From positions 1 to 64,000 of the forward strand of contig JANWYT010000022.1 in the NCBI GenBank assembly GCA_025055175.1: a stretch of DNA of 64,000 nucleotides, written 5' to 3'. Source of the DNA: Anaerolineae bacterium. GTDB taxonomy: Bacteria > Chloroflexota > Anaerolineae > Aggregatilineales > Phototrophicaceae. Numbering within the stretch: the first letter of the stretch is position 1; the number at the start of each line of letters is the position of its first letter. Below the pieces are notes generated by a model. The model ran no database searches. It was not told where the DNA came from and saw nothing but the letters and a program-made list of their open reading frames with translations. Below are positions 34,634-44,025 of the stretch, one piece after another. Both the position numbers and the translations under genes were made by a program.

Positions 34634-34688
34634 AAGGCATATCTTATCGCCTGCGACTGGCGAATGTTTAAGGCAAGCAGGCCAACTT

Positions 34689-35411
34689 ATGGGACGAATT
34701 CGATCACTCAAGCCAATGCCCCGTATCCGCGTGCTGATCGTTGACGATCATCCACTATTCCGCGATGGGCTGATCCAGGCCTTGCGCCACGCCGAAGATA
34801 TTCAGATTATTGGCACAGGAGACAACGGCATCGAAGTGCTGACGCTGGTCAACGAGCTTATGCCCGACGTCATCCTGCTAGATGTCAACCTGCCTGGGAT
34901 CAACGGCTTGCAAGTCGCGCGCCAGCTCCACACTCAACACGCGCGTATCAGGACTATCATCTTGACAGCCTACCACGACAACGAACAAGTGATACTTGCT
35001 GCTCGCAGCGGCGCCATTGCCTACTGCGCCAAAGATATTCTGCCTGACCAGCTCATCACTATCATCCGCGACTCCATGCAGGGCTACTGCCATCTCAACA
35101 ATCAGCGCATGACGCTGGCAGAACGCGATCAGTGGTTGCAAGAGACCATCCAGCGCAGTGCTAGCGCTGCCTATGCTGACTTAGATGACCATCTCGCGCC
35201 TTTAAGCCCACGTGAAATGGAGATTCTGGTCATGATTACAGAAGGGCTTTTGAACAAAGAAATTGGCCTGCGCCTCAAAATCAGTGAGCAGACCGTCAAA
35301 AATCACATCACCTCTATCCTGCGCAAGCTGAACGTCAAAGACCGCACCCAAGCAGCCGTGACTGCGCTGCGGCGCGGGTGGGTGCGCATCGAAGACCACA
35401 CGAACCAATGA
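34689..35411 (+). CDS. NarL/LuxR-family response regulator
   Basis: 240-aa two-component regulator. The receiver domain has the acidic pair in VLIVDDHPLFRDG, phospho-acceptor Asp65 in DVILLDVNLPG, the Thr in ILTAYHD and Lys in YCAKDIL. The C-terminal LuxR-type helix-turn-helix is LSPREMEILVMITEGLLNKE, IGLRLKISEQTVKNHITSIL and RKLNVKDRTQAA. An ATG at 34605 is in frame but lies before the likely promoter; ATG 34716 is a second alternative. The gene is followed 16 bp later by a matching histidine kinase and then the Tad pilus operon, which is a possible target. Confidence 0.9.
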   Translation: MGRIRSLKPMPRIRVLIVDDHPLFRDGLIQALRHAEDIQIIGTGDNGIEVLTLVNELMPDVILLDVNLPGINGLQVARQLHTQHARIRTIILTAYHDNEQVILAARSGAIAYCAKDILPDQLITIIRDSMQGYCHLNNQRMTLAERDQWLQETIQRSASAAYADLDDHLAPLSPREMEILVMITEGLLNKEIGLRLKISEQTVKNHITSILRKLNVKDRTQAAVTALRRGWVRIEDHTNQ

Positions 35412-35427
35412 TTACAGGGACAAGACT

Positions 35428-36501
35428 ATGCTCGATTTCCACCGCGAACGCGAAGAGAGCAGCAACGATCCGCGCCAAGCGCTGATCGAAATGATTACGC
35501 AAGAGATGAACATCATCCGCCGCCGCTTGAACGAATTGCGCGACCAAGTGACGGCCCTTCAGGGCGCTGTTGATCGTGAGCAGAACAAATACGCCAGCAT
35601 CGCAACCGACCTGCGCAACATCAAGGATAATCTGGACACGCTTCCCCGCGAGTACATCCGCGAGCGTTATGAAGAAGCTCTGGAAACGCGCTTCAAGATG
35701 GCCAACATGCGCGGCCAGCTGGAGCAGATTAAGTCAACGGTTGATCTGCTGGAGCAGCACCAGAGAATGCTCAGCCAGATTCTGGCCAGTCTGCAAGGCC
35801 TAGATAGCATAGGCGACACGAGCGGTGAACCACAGTCCGCCAGCCTAGACATCGTGGGGATCATCGACGCTCAAGAAGATGAGCGGGAGCGCCTGTCGCG
35901 CGCTCTCCATGATGGCCCCGCTCAATCGCTGACCAACTTCATCCTGCAAGCGGAAATCTGCCAGCGCCTCTTCGACCGCAACCCCGACAAAGCTGCTGAG
36001 GAACTCGTCAATCTCAAGACTAACGCCAGCAACACCTTCCGCAAGGTGCGCGAATTCATCTTCGATCTCAAGCCGATGATGCTGGACGATCTGGGCCTCG
36101 CTCCAACAGTACGCCGCTACGTGGAAGCTTATGGCAGCAAGAACGAGATTGAGACCAAAGCGGAAATCATCGGTGAAGATAATCGCCTGGAGAAATACCG
36201 CGAGACTATGATCTTCCGCGCTGTGCAGGACTTGATGAATATGGCCCGCGACTACGGCTCATCGTCACAAATCCTCGTCAAGCTCGACCTGAGCGGCAAA
36301 GTAGTGCGCCTCGTCGTAGAAGACAACGGCAATCCCTTCGACGCCTCCGCCGTCCTCGACCCTGAAGCAGAAAGCACCGAAGCTCGTGTGAAGGGCATGA
36401 GAATGCTCGTCAACAAATTCAAGCTGGTCTCTGGCAAGTTAGAAGTGCGTAGCACAGAGCAAGACGGCACAATCGTCCGCTTAGAACTACCTGCTGAATG
36501 A
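35428..36501 (+). CDS. DegS-like cytoplasmic sensor histidine kinase (HisKA_3)
   Basis: 357-aa soluble kinase without membrane helices. Residues 1-135 form a long coiled coil (for example RRRLNELRDQVTALQGAVDR), the DegS-type sensor region. The HisKA_3 dimerisation domain has ERERLSRALHDGPAQSLTNF with phospho-acceptor His161 and FRKVREFIFDLKPMMLDDLG. The ATPase part has AVQDLMNMARDY in place of the usual N-box VQEALTNARKH, then VVRLVVEDNGNPFDAS and a G-box VKGMRMLVNKF that lacks the usual glycine-rich pattern. The kinase domain is therefore diverged though probably functional. Pairs with the preceding response regulator. Confidence 0.88.
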   Translation: MLDFHREREESSNDPRQALIEMITQEMNIIRRRLNELRDQVTALQGAVDREQNKYASIATDLRNIKDNLDTLPREYIRERYEEALETRFKMANMRGQLEQIKSTVDLLEQHQRMLSQILASLQGLDSIGDTSGEPQSASLDIVGIIDAQEDERERLSRALHDGPAQSLTNFILQAEICQRLFDRNPDKAAEELVNLKTNASNTFRKVREFIFDLKPMMLDDLGLAPTVRRYVEAYGSKNEIETKAEIIGEDNRLEKYRETMIFRAVQDLMNMARDYGSSSQILVKLDLSGKVVRLVVEDNGNPFDASAVLDPEAESTEARVKGMRMLVNKFKLVSGKLEVRSTEQDGTIVRLELPAE

Positions 36502-36531
36502 TCCGTCAACCTGATTAGTACCTTGCGACGT

Positions 36532-36559
36532 TTGACAAAAAGGGCCGATGCACTACACT
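36532..36559 (+). promoter_or_regulatory. Sigma-70-type promoter of the tad assembly operon
   Basis: Perfect TTGACA (36532-36537), a 16-bp spacer, then TACACT (36554-36559). It lies in the 126-bp gap between the histidine kinase and cpaB and leaves an untranslated leader of about 60 bases. The spacer is one base below optimum, which leaves room for activator control, for instance by the adjacent response regulator. Confidence 0.68.
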
Positions 36560-36627
36560 TATTAGAGTAGACTGCGACCCACCAATGCTGGCAAACACTC
36601 ACTGAGCCGTCATGAACGGAGACAACT

Positions 36628-37845
36628 ATGAAGGGGCCAACGCTCGTCATTATTTTGCTCTTGATAGTCATCTTAGTAGCAGGAGGAGCCCTCCTACTTC
36701 TAGGTGGTCAACAGCCAGCTCCGGCCCAAGAGACCAGCGCAGGCGCAGCCAGCGAGAGCGCTTCGAACGCCAACAACGAACCCTTCTTTCAGCCCAGAGA
36801 GACGCCACTGCCTACCATCACGCCTATCCCGCTCATCGAGGTAGTGATCGCGGTACAAGACATTCCACGTGGCGTCCCGATTGCAGCCAACGCCATCGAA
36901 CTCGTGCGCGTCCCAGAAGAGACAGCCCCTTTCGCGGCCTTCAGCAACATAGAGGATGTCATCGGCAAGATCGCCCGCACAGACATCTACCGCGAACAAG
37001 TTATCCTCTCCAACCTACTGGTCGAAGACTTGCAGCGCCTGGGCAACGTCGGCTCAGATGCAGCCGCCGTGCTACCTCCCAACCGCGTCATGATCGCTGT
37101 GCCGATTGATCGCCTGACCAGCGTCGCCTATGCCATTCAGCCAGGGGATCGCGTGGACGTCATCGCGTCCATGCTCTTCGTCGATGTCGATACCAACTTC
37201 CAGTCAATCGAGCCAAATCAGTTCTCACTCATCAGCGTGCTGCCTGTGACGCTAGAAGACGGCTCACGCGCCGTACGCATCGAGCCAAGTACGCAGGTAC
37301 AGGGTGCATTTGACTCTCGCCTCATCCCCAATGCTGGCACCTTCCCAGTCATCGTCAGCCCCTCAGAACCCCCACGTCCACGCCTGGCCACCCAAAATAT
37401 CATCCAAGATGCGCTGGTGGTCTGGCTAGGCGACTTCCCAGAGGACGGACGTATCTTCGCCCCTGCACCTACCCCCACCCCGAATGTCACGCCGACGCCA
37501 GTTGTCGAAGGCGAAGCTGGCGCCGACACGCCGCCTCCGCCTCCGACGATCCCACCGCGCCCAGACATCATCTCGCTAGGTGTGACGCCTCAGGATGCCG
37601 TCGTCCTCACCTACTTGATCGAGAGCGGCATCCCCCTCACCTTTGCGCTGCGCTCTGCGGCCACGACTTCCTTGCCGCAGACCAACGTCGTCACCCTGAA
37701 CTACATCATGGAACAGTACCGCATCAGCGTGCCAGAGAAGTTCAACTACGCGCTCCAACCCGCTATCCGCAACATTCGCTCCATCCAGCTTAGTCGTACC
37801 ATCTCGCTGGCCGGCACCAACAACCAGAATCAACCTGGTCAGTAG
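36628..37845 (+). CDS. cpaB: CpaB/RcpC-like Flp pilus assembly protein
   Basis: 405-aa protein with one N-terminal membrane helix (about 5-26) and a Pro/Thr linker, then an SAF domain: IEVVIAVQDIPRGVPIAANA and ELVRVPEET, the signature of CpaB. An RcpC-type region follows: RVMIAVPIDRLTSVAYAIQP and GDRVDVIASML. In diderms CpaB helps the CpaC secretin; no secretin gene is present here, so it may act at the peptidoglycan or wall instead. A second Thr-Pro linker (about 288-315) splits the C-terminal region. ATG start has GGAG six bases before. First gene of the assembly operon. Confidence 0.9.
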   Translation: MKGPTLVIILLLIVILVAGGALLLLGGQQPAPAQETSAGAASESASNANNEPFFQPRETPLPTITPIPLIEVVIAVQDIPRGVPIAANAIELVRVPEETAPFAAFSNIEDVIGKIARTDIYREQVILSNLLVEDLQRLGNVGSDAAAVLPPNRVMIAVPIDRLTSVAYAIQPGDRVDVIASMLFVDVDTNFQSIEPNQFSLISVLPVTLEDGSRAVRIEPSTQVQGAFDSRLIPNAGTFPVIVSPSEPPRPRLATQNIIQDALVVWLGDFPEDGRIFAPAPTPTPNVTPTPVVEGEAGADTPPPPPTIPPRPDIISLGVTPQDAVVLTYLIESGIPLTFALRSAATTSLPQTNVVTLNYIMEQYRISVPEKFNYALQPAIRNIRSIQLSRTISLAGTNNQNQPGQ

Positions 37846-37875
37846 ACCTGAGTTTGCATCAAGGGGCTTGAAAAC

Positions 37876-39219
37876 ATGAGCGGCAAACCAAAACCCGCCG
37901 ACAACGAAAGCAACGACGTCCAAAAAGTCACGATCCTCTTGGTCGATGACATGGTCGATACCCGCGAGGGCCTGAAGAAACTGCTCTCTTACGAGCCAGA
38001 TTTTAAGGTCGTTGGCACGGCAGGCACAGGCCGCGAAGGTCTAGAGATGACCAAACAGCTCAAGCCCGACATTGTCTTGATGGACATCAACATGCCCGAC
38101 ATGGATGGTTTGGAAGCAGCCAGCCGTATCACCAAGAGCATATGGAAGACAGGTGTCATCATGATGTCTGTTCAGGATGACACCGACTACATTCAGCGGG
38201 CCATGAAAGCTGGCGCGCGCTTCTTCTTGCCTAAGCCCGTCGACATGAACAAGCTCTACAGCACCATCCGTGACGTATACCAAGTCATGGAGCCTATGCG
38301 CCGCCAGTGGCAGATGATCGAAGAGGGTGCAGGCATTGCCAACATTCAACAAATCGCAGAAAAGTCCGCCAGCAGCGGTGACCGTGCTGGCCATGTGATC
38401 GTCGTCTACAGCCCGCAGGGCGGCAGCGGCGTCACCATGTTGGCCACCAGCTTGGCCAGCGGCCTGATGAAGAATAATTCGCGCACCCTGCTGATCGACG
38501 CCAACATGGAATTCGGCGATGTTGCCGCTTTCTTGGACATCCGCCCACAGGCCACACTCGCCGATGTCGCCGAGAGCGCTCATGACATCGATGTAGATTA
38601 TTTCGATAACTTCGTCACCACCCACAACAGTGGCATCCGCGTCCTGCCTGGCGTGATGAAGCCCACCATCGGCGCCGACATTCGCGCTAACGCACCTGAC
38701 GCAGTAGCCAACATCATCAACCAAATACGCGGCTACTACGACTTCATCGTCGTCGATACCGCGAAGTCGCTGTTTGACGTAGTTAACGCCTCGCTCTTCG
38801 ACATCGCTACCAAAATTGTGATGATCGTCACCCCCACTCTGCCCAGCATCAAGAATGCACGCCTAGTGCTGGAAGTGTTTGATGGCAACGGCTTCGCACC
38901 AGAGAAGATCAGCATCGTCATCAACAAGAATCCAGAAGCTGCGCGTAAAGGCGCAGTCCCACCGCCGGAGAAGATTCAGACCTATCTGCGCCGCAACATT
39001 GACGGCATTATCCCGCTGGTAGACGAGAGCTTCATCCTCAACGCCATCAATCGCGGCGTGCCTGTCATTGCTTCGGATCGCGATACGCGCAAAGCCCCTA
39101 TTGCCCAACTGCTGAAGTATTCAGATACGCTCTACGGCATGCTGATGGGCGCTCAGGAAGCAGAACCTAGGCTTGATACCCGTCCTAGTGGCATTGGCCG
39201 CATCTTCGGCTCGCGCTAG
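37876..39219 (+). CDS. cpaE: TadZ/CpaE-like pilus localisation ATPase with receiver domain
   Basis: 447-aa protein: an N-terminal response-regulator receiver (about 15-135) with DD at VTILLVDDMVDTREG, phospho-acceptor Asp70 in DIVLMDINMPDMDG and Lys in FFLPKPV, then a ParA/MinD-like domain. Its P-loop is VVYSPQGGSGVTMLATSLA, where both MinD-type lysines are absent. This is typical of TadZ/CpaE proteins, some of which bind ATP without the lysine. TLLIDANMEFGDVAAFLDI and YDFIVVDTAKSLFD follow. It localises the pilus machine to its place in the cell. The receiver keeps its phosphorylation residues, so regulation by phosphorylation is possible. Between cpaB (30 bp) and cpaF (45 bp). Confidence 0.92.
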   Translation: MSGKPKPADNESNDVQKVTILLVDDMVDTREGLKKLLSYEPDFKVVGTAGTGREGLEMTKQLKPDIVLMDINMPDMDGLEAASRITKSIWKTGVIMMSVQDDTDYIQRAMKAGARFFLPKPVDMNKLYSTIRDVYQVMEPMRRQWQMIEEGAGIANIQQIAEKSASSGDRAGHVIVVYSPQGGSGVTMLATSLASGLMKNNSRTLLIDANMEFGDVAAFLDIRPQATLADVAESAHDIDVDYFDNFVTTHNSGIRVLPGVMKPTIGADIRANAPDAVANIINQIRGYYDFIVVDTAKSLFDVVNASLFDIATKIVMIVTPTLPSIKNARLVLEVFDGNGFAPEKISIVINKNPEAARKGAVPPPEKIQTYLRRNIDGIIPLVDESFILNAINRGVPVIASDRDTRKAPIAQLLKYSDTLYGMLMGAQEAEPRLDTRPSGIGRIFGSR

Positions 39220-39264
39220 GAACTTCGCTGACACGTGCCTGAGTCGTTTTGAAGGATAGAACCT

Positions 39265-40713
39265 ATGTCTTTGTTACGTCGTGGAGACAATAAACCGGTG
39301 GGCAGCGGCGGAGGTGGTCAACCACCCCAGAAGCCTGGCCAGCCCCCGCAGATGACGGAAGAACAGCGCCGCCAATGGGAAGAGCGCCGCGCAGCTGCTG
39401 AAGCCCAGCGCCGCGCAGCCGCAGGCGGCCTGCCTGGCAAATCAGGCCCTGATATCGAAGGCCTCAAGCGTCGCATTCAGCAGAAGCTCATGCAAGAGCT
39501 AGACCCCAGCATGGACGTGACGCGCAACAGAGATGAGATTCGTCGTCAAGTCCAGGAGTTGTTCAACGCTATCTTGACAGACGAAAACATCGTCCTGGCC
39601 AAAAACGAGCGTGAGCGCCTGTTTGAGACCATCATCGCCGACATCTTGGGGCTTGGCCCGCTGGAAGCGTTGCTGGCAGATGACACCATCAGCGAAATCA
39701 TGGTCAACGGGCCAAAGATGATCTTCATCGAGCGCAAAGGGCAACTCTCGCTCTCTGGCATTACCTTTGACAGCGATGAACACGTCCTACGCATCATCGA
39801 TCGCATCGTCGCACCGCTAGGCCGCCGCGTGGACGAAAGCTCGCCACTGGTCGATGCTCGTCTGCAAGATGGCTCGCGCGTGAACGTGGTCATCCGCCCA
39901 GTAGCCCTGTGCGGCCCAACCATCACCATCCGCAAGTTCTCCAAGAAGCCGCTAGGCATTCAAGACCTCATCCGCTTCGGCTCTATGACGCAAGAGGTGG
40001 CTGATTTCCTGCGCGCTTGCGTGCTGGCACGCTTGAACATGGTCGTCTCTGGTGGTACGGGTTCGGGCAAGACAACGCTCCTCAACGTCCTCTCTGGCTT
40101 TATCCCTAACGACGAGCGCATCATCACCGTCGAAAACGCAGCAGAGCTGCAACTTCAACAAGAACACGTTGTGCCACTAGAGAGCCGCCCTGCCAACATT
40201 GAAGGCAAAGGCGAAATCACCATCCGTGACTTGGTGATTAACTGCTTACGTATGCGCCCTGAGCGGATCGTCGTCGGAGAGTGTCGCGGCGCAGAAGCGC
40301 TGGACATGCTCCAGGCCATGAACACGGGCCACGATGGTTCGCTGACTACGCTCCACGCCAACACCCCACGCGACGCCATCTCGCGCTTGGAAGTCATGTG
40401 TCTGATGGCAGGCATGGATTTGCCTCTGCGCGCCATTCGCGAACAGATTGCCAGCGCAGTTGACTGCATCTGCCAGCAACAGCGCTTGCGCGATGGTTCA
40501 CGCAAGATTTTGTTCATCACAGAAATCCAGGGCATGGAAGGCGAAATGATTACCATGACCGATGTCTTTGAGTTTGAGCAAACAGGCATCGAAAAGAACA
40601 AAATCATCGGTCGCATTCGTCCTACTGGCATTCGCCCCAAATTCATCGAACGCATCGAAGATGCAGGCATCAGCCTGCCTCCTAGCACCTTCGGCATTGG
40701 CCAGCGCCGTTAG
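39265..40713 (+). CDS. cpaF: CpaF/TadA-type secretion ATPase
   Basis: 482-aa hexameric ATPase powering pilus assembly. After a Gly/Pro/Gln-rich N-terminus (about 1-70) come the N-terminal domain and the RecA-like core: [20 protein letters not shown] with Walker-A Lys269, an acidic box [33 protein letters not shown] (Walker B region) and [20 protein letters not shown], the His-box signature of the CpaF/TadA group. All key residues are present. ATG has AAGGA eight bases upstream. Followed by tadB. Confidence 0.96.
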   Translation: MSLLRRGDNKPVGSGGGGQPPQKPGQPPQMTEEQRRQWEERRAAAEAQRRAAAGGLPGKSGPDIEGLKRRIQQKLMQELDPSMDVTRNRDEIRRQVQELFNAILTDENIVLAKNERERLFETIIADILGLGPLEALLADDTISEIMVNGPKMIFIERKGQLSLSGITFDSDEHVLRIIDRIVAPLGRRVDESSPLVDARLQDGSRVNVVIRPVALCGPTITIRKFSKKPLGIQDLIRFGSMTQEVADFLRACVLARLNMVVSGGTGSGKTTLLNVLSGFIPNDERIITVENAAELQLQQEHVVPLESRPANIEGKGEITIRDLVINCLRMRPERIVVGECRGAEALDMLQAMNTGHDGSLTTLHANTPRDAISRLEVMCLMAGMDLPLRAIREQIASAVDCICQQQRLRDGSRKILFITEIQGMEGEMITMTDVFEFEQTGIEKNKIIGRIRPTGIRPKFIERIEDAGISLPPSTFGIGQRR

Positions 40714-40739
40714 GCCTAGTTTCAAATGGAGACATCACA

Positions 40740-41750
40740 ATGTCCAACGTACCCATTGAGCTAGTCATCATCGCCGTCGCTGCCCTGGCTGCTGTCATCA
40801 TCATTCTGGGTGGTATTTACCTCACGCGACGCGAGAACCTGGTTGAAGCGCGCATTAACCAGCTCGATGAGATGGAAAAACAGCAGTTCGAAGAATTCAT
40901 CGTTGAAGAGGAGAGCAAGAAACCCAGCGAAAGCGCTGTGAAAGATACGCTGGAGAAGCTCACTAACCCCTTCAACGAGCGCCTGGAAAAGATGAAGATG
41001 GGCCAGAAAGTGCGCCGACGTCTGGCCCGCGCCAACCTGAAACTGACCGTCGCCGAATACGCTGTAGCACACGTCATCTCAGTCGCGGGCTTCTTCACGC
41101 TAGGTTACATCGTTCTCTTCCCCAACGACATCGTCATGTCCACAGTCGCGGCGCTCTTCGGCTTCTTTTTCCCGCGCATCTACGTCGGTCGTCTGATCGG
41201 CCAGCGCTTACGAAGCTTTGAAGCTCAGCTTCCCGACACGCTGAGCTTGTGGGTGAACGCTCTGCGCTCTGGCTACAGCGTCCTACAAGCAATGGAAGCC
41301 ATCGCCAAAGATGCCCCAGAGCCAACAATGACGGAGTTCCAGCGCGTTGTGCGCGAGGTGCAAATCGGCATTGATATGCCAGACGCGCTGGATCACCTGC
41401 TGGAGCGCGTCGAGTCGGAAGACCTCGATCTGGTGGTGACAGCTGTCAACATTCAACGCGAAGTCGGCGGCAACCTGGCAGAGATTTTGGAGACAATCAG
41501 CAGCACAATCCGTGAACGCATCAAGCTTAAAGGTGAAATTCGCGTCCTCACCTCGCAAGGCCGTATCACAGGCGCGCTCATCAGCGGCTTACCCATCGTG
41601 CTGGCCCTGTTCCTGAACGGGGTCAGTCCGGCTTACATGGGCCAGATGTTTGAGAGTCGTGAGTGTGGTTGGCCCATGATTGGAGTGGGTTTGGCCTTGA
41701 TCGGCATAGGCTCAGCCATCATTCAGAAAATTGTCGATATTGACATATAG
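40740..41750 (+). CDS. tadB: TadB-like inner-membrane pilus platform protein
   Basis: 336-aa protein with an N-terminal helix, a pair of helices near 105-150 and two near the C-terminus. The T2SSF domain is recognisable: LPDTLSLWVNALRSGYSVLQ, then AMEAIAKDAPEPTMTEFQRV and LTSQGRITGALISGLPIVLA. TadB and TadC form the membrane platform turned by CpaF. ATG start has GGAG eight bases upstream; 26 bp after cpaF and 11 bp before tadC. Confidence 0.93.
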   Translation: MSNVPIELVIIAVAALAAVIIILGGIYLTRRENLVEARINQLDEMEKQQFEEFIVEEESKKPSESAVKDTLEKLTNPFNERLEKMKMGQKVRRRLARANLKLTVAEYAVAHVISVAGFFTLGYIVLFPNDIVMSTVAALFGFFFPRIYVGRLIGQRLRSFEAQLPDTLSLWVNALRSGYSVLQAMEAIAKDAPEPTMTEFQRVVREVQIGIDMPDALDHLLERVESEDLDLVVTAVNIQREVGGNLAEILETISSTIRERIKLKGEIRVLTSQGRITGALISGLPIVLALFLNGVSPAYMGQMFESRECGWPMIGVGLALIGIGSAIIQKIVDIDI

Positions 41751-41761
41751 GAGCTGACAGT

Positions 41762-42691
41762 ATGGAACTGCTCATCGTCCTGGTCATCTTGGCAGTCGTC
41801 GCTGTAATGGTTTATCTGGGCCTGCGCGAAGACCGCAGGACAGACCCGCTGGCGGATCGCCTGGCCATTTTGGCCGATCGCAACGAAGTCATCGAGTCGC
41901 TGGACGACGTGGAACTGTCCATCTCGTTCAAAGAACGTATCCTCATTCCACTGTTCAAGAGCTTCGCCAGAGTAGTCGTGCGCTTCACCCCTCAAAGGCA
42001 ATTAGAGGAGACGCGCCGCCAACTAGAGCTGGCCGGCCAGACTACTGATCCCGCCACCTTCTTCTTGCAGCGCATTGTTTTCACCGTAGCCTTCGGCATT
42101 GGCGGCGCTCTGCTGGGCTTCCAGGTGATGAAAGCCCCAACACTAAACGCGATTGCTTACACAGCAGGTGGCGTAGCCCTGGGCTACTACTTCCCGATGC
42201 TCTCGCTCAAGAGCAAGATTCGCAAGCGCCAGGAGAATATCGTCAAAGCTCTACCAGACGCTCTCGACTTGCTGGTAATCTGCGTCGAAGCTGGCCTGGG
42301 GTTCGATGCTGCCATGGGCAAGGTCTACGAAAAATGGGATAACGAACTAGCCCTGGCCTTTGGTCGTGTTCTCAAAGAAATCCAGCTCGGCAAACTGCGC
42401 CGCGATGCGCTCAAAGACATGGCGAATCGCATGGATGTTCCTGACGTGAATGCCTTCACCGCCGCCATCATCCAAGCTGAGCAGCTCGGCGTGTCAATGT
42501 CCAAAATCCTGCGCATCCAAGCCGACCAAATGCGCGTCAAGCGCCGTCAACGCGCCCAAGAAAAAGCTCAGCAAGCCCCTGTCAAGATGATGATCCCGAT
42601 GGTTTTGCTGATCTTCCCCTCGATTTGGGTCGTACTGCTCGGCCCCGCTGTCATTCAGCTGATGAATACCAACAGCGGTGGCGCATTCTAA
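41762..42691 (+). CDS. tadC: TadC-like inner-membrane pilus platform protein
   Basis: 309-aa partner of TadB. It has an N-terminal helix, the T2SSF domain with LPDALDLLVICVEAGLGFDA, MGKVYEKWDNELALAFGRVL, FTAAIIQAEQLGVSMSKILR and AQEKAQQAPVKMMIPMVLL, then a C-terminal helix. GGAG lies eight bases before the ATG. With cpaB, tadZ, cpaF and tadB it makes a minimal Tad assembly set; no tadV peptidase, flp pilin or rcpA secretin is in the window. Confidence 0.93.
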   Translation: MELLIVLVILAVVAVMVYLGLREDRRTDPLADRLAILADRNEVIESLDDVELSISFKERILIPLFKSFARVVVRFTPQRQLEETRRQLELAGQTTDPATFFLQRIVFTVAFGIGGALLGFQVMKAPTLNAIAYTAGGVALGYYFPMLSLKSKIRKRQENIVKALPDALDLLVICVEAGLGFDAAMGKVYEKWDNELALAFGRVLKEIQLGKLRRDALKDMANRMDVPDVNAFTAAIIQAEQLGVSMSKILRIQADQMRVKRRQRAQEKAQQAPVKMMIPMVLLIFPSIWVVLLGPAVIQLMNTNSGGAF

Positions 42692-42701
42692 GCTATCTGT
42701 C

Positions 42702-43385
42702 ATGACTATCCGTAGCATTCCGACAGCCCGCCGAGTCGGCGGGCTGCGGCGTCTCTGGTCAACTGCGCTCGATCTGGTCTTCCCGCCGCGTTGCGCTGCC
42801 TGTGGTCGAGTAGACATCATATGGTGCAGAGACTGTCAAGCCCAATTAGAAGCTGAGCCGCTTGACCTGCGCAGCCAGGCGCTGCCGCCACTCAGTGGAG
42901 CGCTGGCCTGCGGCGTCCACGCAGGTGTCGTGCAGCACGCCATTCACGTTCTAAAGTACGAAGGTCAGACTCAAGTGGGCGAGGCGCTGGGCCAGCGCAT
43001 GGTTGCGGCCTTGCAAGCCGTCTCCTGGTCAGTGACCTTAATTGTTCCTGTGCCACTTCATACCTCTAGGCTAGCTAAAAGGGGGTATAATCAGAGTCAA
43101 ATCCTGGGTGACATCCTGGGCCAGGCACACGGCATACCTTGCCAATCCCAGGCCATTGCCCGCCACCGAGAAACTCACACTCAGGTGGGACTGAACAGAG
43201 AAGGACGTTTACTGAATGTCAAAGACGCCTTCAGCGCCACCCTTCCCCTTACGGGACAGCATCTTTTACTGGTGGACGATGTGAGGACAACTGGCGCGAC
43301 GCTGCTGGCTTGTGCCGAAGCCGCCCTGGTAGGTGGCGCTGCAGCTGTCTACGCGCTCACCCTCACCGTCGCTCAGGATACTTAA
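42702..43385 (+). CDS. comF: ComF family phosphoribosyltransferase-like competence protein
   Basis: 227-aa protein. An N-terminal zinc-finger-like region with PPRCAACGRVDIIWCRDCQ is followed by the type I phosphoribosyltransferase fold, including HVLKYEGQTQVGEALGQRM, IVPVPLHTSRLAKRGYNQSQ and the PRPP-binding loop LLLVDDVRTTGATLLA. ComF is needed for DNA uptake in several bacteria; its enzymatic substrate is unknown. ATG 42702 is chosen; GTG 42678 is in frame but would overlap tadC. The comF-hpf order is the same as in Firmicutes. comEC lies 10 kb to the right. Confidence 0.92.
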   Translation: MTIRSIPTARRVGGLRRLWSTALDLVFPPRCAACGRVDIIWCRDCQAQLEAEPLDLRSQALPPLSGALACGVHAGVVQHAIHVLKYEGQTQVGEALGQRMVAALQAVSWSVTLIVPVPLHTSRLAKRGYNQSQILGDILGQAHGIPCQSQAIARHRETHTQVGLNREGRLLNVKDAFSATLPLTGQHLLLVDDVRTTGATLLACAEAALVGGAAAVYALTLTVAQDT

Positions 43386-43413
43386 TTCCAATTTTCACGA
43401 AAGGTTTTTGGCC

Positions 43414-44016
43414 ATGCAAGTCACCATTCACGGCAACAATATTCACGTCTCCGACAAAATCAAAAGCTACGTCGAAGACAAGGTGACTCGTCTTAACCGC
43501 TACCTGCCCAACATTGCCAGCCTACACGTCGACCTGACGCGCACCAAGAGCAACCGAGGGCCAGACCTGCTGGGCGCGCAGATTACTTTGCGTCACAGCA
43601 GGGGAGCTATTCTGCGCGTCGAAGAACGTATTCCGATGGAAGATCGTGAGTCGCTGGTGGTCGTCATCAACCAGGCCATTGACAAGATGTATCGGCGTAT
43701 CAGCCGTTTCAAGGGCAAGCGCCGCGCCCATCGTAGCCGTTTCAATCCCTCGATAGAAGAGCTAGAAGCTGCCGAAGATTTGCCTGAAGAAGAAATTGAC
43801 CTGCTAGAAGCTCCTGATGCTGAACAGCAAGAGCCGCTCATCTATCGGCGCAAGGTGATCCAGGTGCAGCCCATGACGGAGATGGAAGCTATCGAACAGA
43901 TGGAGCTGCTTGGTCACCAGTTCTTCGTCTTCTACCACGCCGAAAAGAACAAGATCAACGTCATCTACAAGCGTCAAAGCGGCGGCTACGGCGTCCTCGA
44001 TCCTATGCTCGATTAG
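43414..44016 (+). CDS. hpf: Long-form ribosome hibernation promoting factor
   Basis: 200-aa long HPF that dimerises 70S ribosomes in stationary phase. The N-terminal domain (1-100) begins MQVTIHGNNIHVSDKIKSYV and includes ASLHVDLTRTKSNRG. The C-terminal dimerisation domain (about 140-200) is nearly canonical: IYRRKVIQVQPMTEMEAIEQ, MELLGHQFFVFYHAE and GGYGVLDP. Start ATG 43414 has GAAAGG upstream; a longer frame continues into comF but is not expected to be translated. Converges with the glycosyltransferase gene, separated by a hairpin. Confidence 0.95.
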   Translation: MQVTIHGNNIHVSDKIKSYVEDKVTRLNRYLPNIASLHVDLTRTKSNRGPDLLGAQITLRHSRGAILRVEERIPMEDRESLVVVINQAIDKMYRRISRFKGKRRAHRSRFNPSIEELEAAEDLPEEEIDLLEAPDAEQQEPLIYRRKVIQVQPMTEMEAIEQMELLGHQFFVFYHAEKNKINVIYKRQSGGYGVLDPMLD

Positions 44017-44025
44017 CCTACCTCT

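Noticed and set aside
37876..39219. P-loop without lysines in the TadZ/CpaE-like protein as a sign of a dead gene
   Set aside because: Loss or replacement of these lysines is frequent in TadZ/CpaE proteins, so it is family behaviour, not decay.
43086..43091. TATAAT inside comF as a promoter for hpf
   Set aside because: It falls in coding sequence, more than 300 bp from hpf, with no -35 partner; chance occurrence is likely.
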